Source: Paraburkholderia sp. ZP32-5 (GTDB lineage: Bacteria > Pseudomonadota > Gammaproteobacteria > Burkholderiales > Burkholderiaceae). From it: 64,000 nt of DNA. Below, piece after piece: positions 63,855-64,000 of the stretch (within the stretch, counting starts at the first letter, position 1; each line of letters begins with the position of its first letter). The notes below the pieces were generated by a model that was not told where the DNA came from, did not search any database, and saw only the letters and a program-made list of their open reading frames with translations. Both the position numbers and the translations under genes were made by a program. The stretch covers positions 1,178,001-1,242,000 of the forward strand of contig NZ_JAJEJP010000002.1 in NCBI RefSeq assembly GCF_021390495.1, in the 5' to 3' direction.

Positions 63855-64000
63855 CCTGCGGAACATGGCGCCCGAAGCCGTCGCCAGCAAACCGGCTCCG
63901 AGCCGCGTGGCGATCTGGGGCATGCCCCTCGCAGCGCTCGTCCTCGCCATTGCCGCCCTCCTGGTGGTCTGGTTCGGGAATGACCGTCTTGGCATCGCTG
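63835..64000 (+). CDS. T6SS-island membrane protein (partial, runs off the window)
   Basis: The ATG at 63835 overlaps the preceding gene by 20 bp. The visible N-terminus (MTTPQNNLRNMAPEA...) is polar, then a membrane helix starts at about residue 27 (VAIWGMPLAALVLAIAALLV). The remainder is outside the window, so no function can be given. Confidence 0.65.
   Translation, partial: MTTPQNNLRNMAPEAVASKPAPSRVAIWGMPLAALVLAIAALLVVWFGNDRLGIA

Overview
The window is high-GC DNA with very strong G/C third-position codon bias. Its gene families point to a Burkholderiales genome of the Burkholderia/Paraburkholderia type: CioAB-like cytochrome bd, a Porin_4 outer-membrane porin, UxaA-type galactarate dehydratase, several MFS and TRAP carriers, a MocR regulator, BetR-REC signalling and a VgrG/PAAR type VI secretion island. 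No tRNA, rRNA, transposase or CRISPR array was seen. The assignment is by gene content and is not proof of species.

Layout. (1) 1-4.2 kb: the end of a hybrid sensor kinase, a NarL/LuxR response regulator and a cydAB-DUF2474 operon with an FNR-like box upstream. (2) 5-8.4 kb: an alpha/beta hydrolase, then a uronate dehydrogenase plus a hexuronate MFS carrier. (3) 8.6-9.7 kb: a toxin/immunity island (RNase A-fold toxin gene with a one-base frameshift, and a CdiI-like immunity gene). (4) 10-25.9 kb: a large aldarate/uronate catabolic block containing GarL, GarR, ketoglutarate-semialdehyde dehydrogenase, a FadR-type GntR regulator, a GarP/GudP-like carrier, KdgD, GarD, a second uronate dehydrogenase, a lactonase, a TRAP transporter and a porin. 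Uronate is oxidised to an aldarolactone, opened and dehydrated by GarD. It then goes either to 2-oxoglutarate (KdgD plus semialdehyde dehydrogenase) or to pyruvate and glycerate (GarL plus GarR). A shared TNGTNNNACNA-type operator recurs at five promoters, usually in pairs, and links blocks 2 and 4 into one regulon.

(5) 26-41 kb: ordinary accessory metabolism, transport and regulation: tautomerase, class II aldolase, urea channel, GNAT, RpiR regulator, an EamA/MocR divergent pair, a TAXI binding protein, a zinc-ribbon protein, a drug-efflux MFS with a divergent TetR, an RraA-like protein, a single-domain response regulator and a Zur-like Fur protein. (6) 41.4-50.4 kb: GST, a NERD-helicase protein, a phosphoribosyltransferase-HAD fusion, a molybdopterin-fold protein with a hybrid kinase, a BetR-REC regulator, and hipBA with an elaborate repeat operator. 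(7) 50.6-56 kb: a FAD oxidase, a C39-like protein, a small Cys-rich secreted protein, a pyrroline-2-carboxylate reductase-like gene and zwf.

(8) 56.5-64 kb: a type VI secretion vgrG island with VgrG, a two-domain peptidoglycan-hydrolase effector (M23-like plus GH19-like), a putative periplasmic immunity protein, a broken exported ORF, a PAAR tip protein and membrane proteins that run off the window. The second half of the effector and the two genes after it are clearly AT-richer than everything around them, which marks the polymorphic cargo segment. The most unusual signals are the paired operators of the uronate regulon, the homopolymer frameshift in the RNase toxin, the composition break inside the effector gene, and the nested perfect inverted repeats upstream of hipBA.
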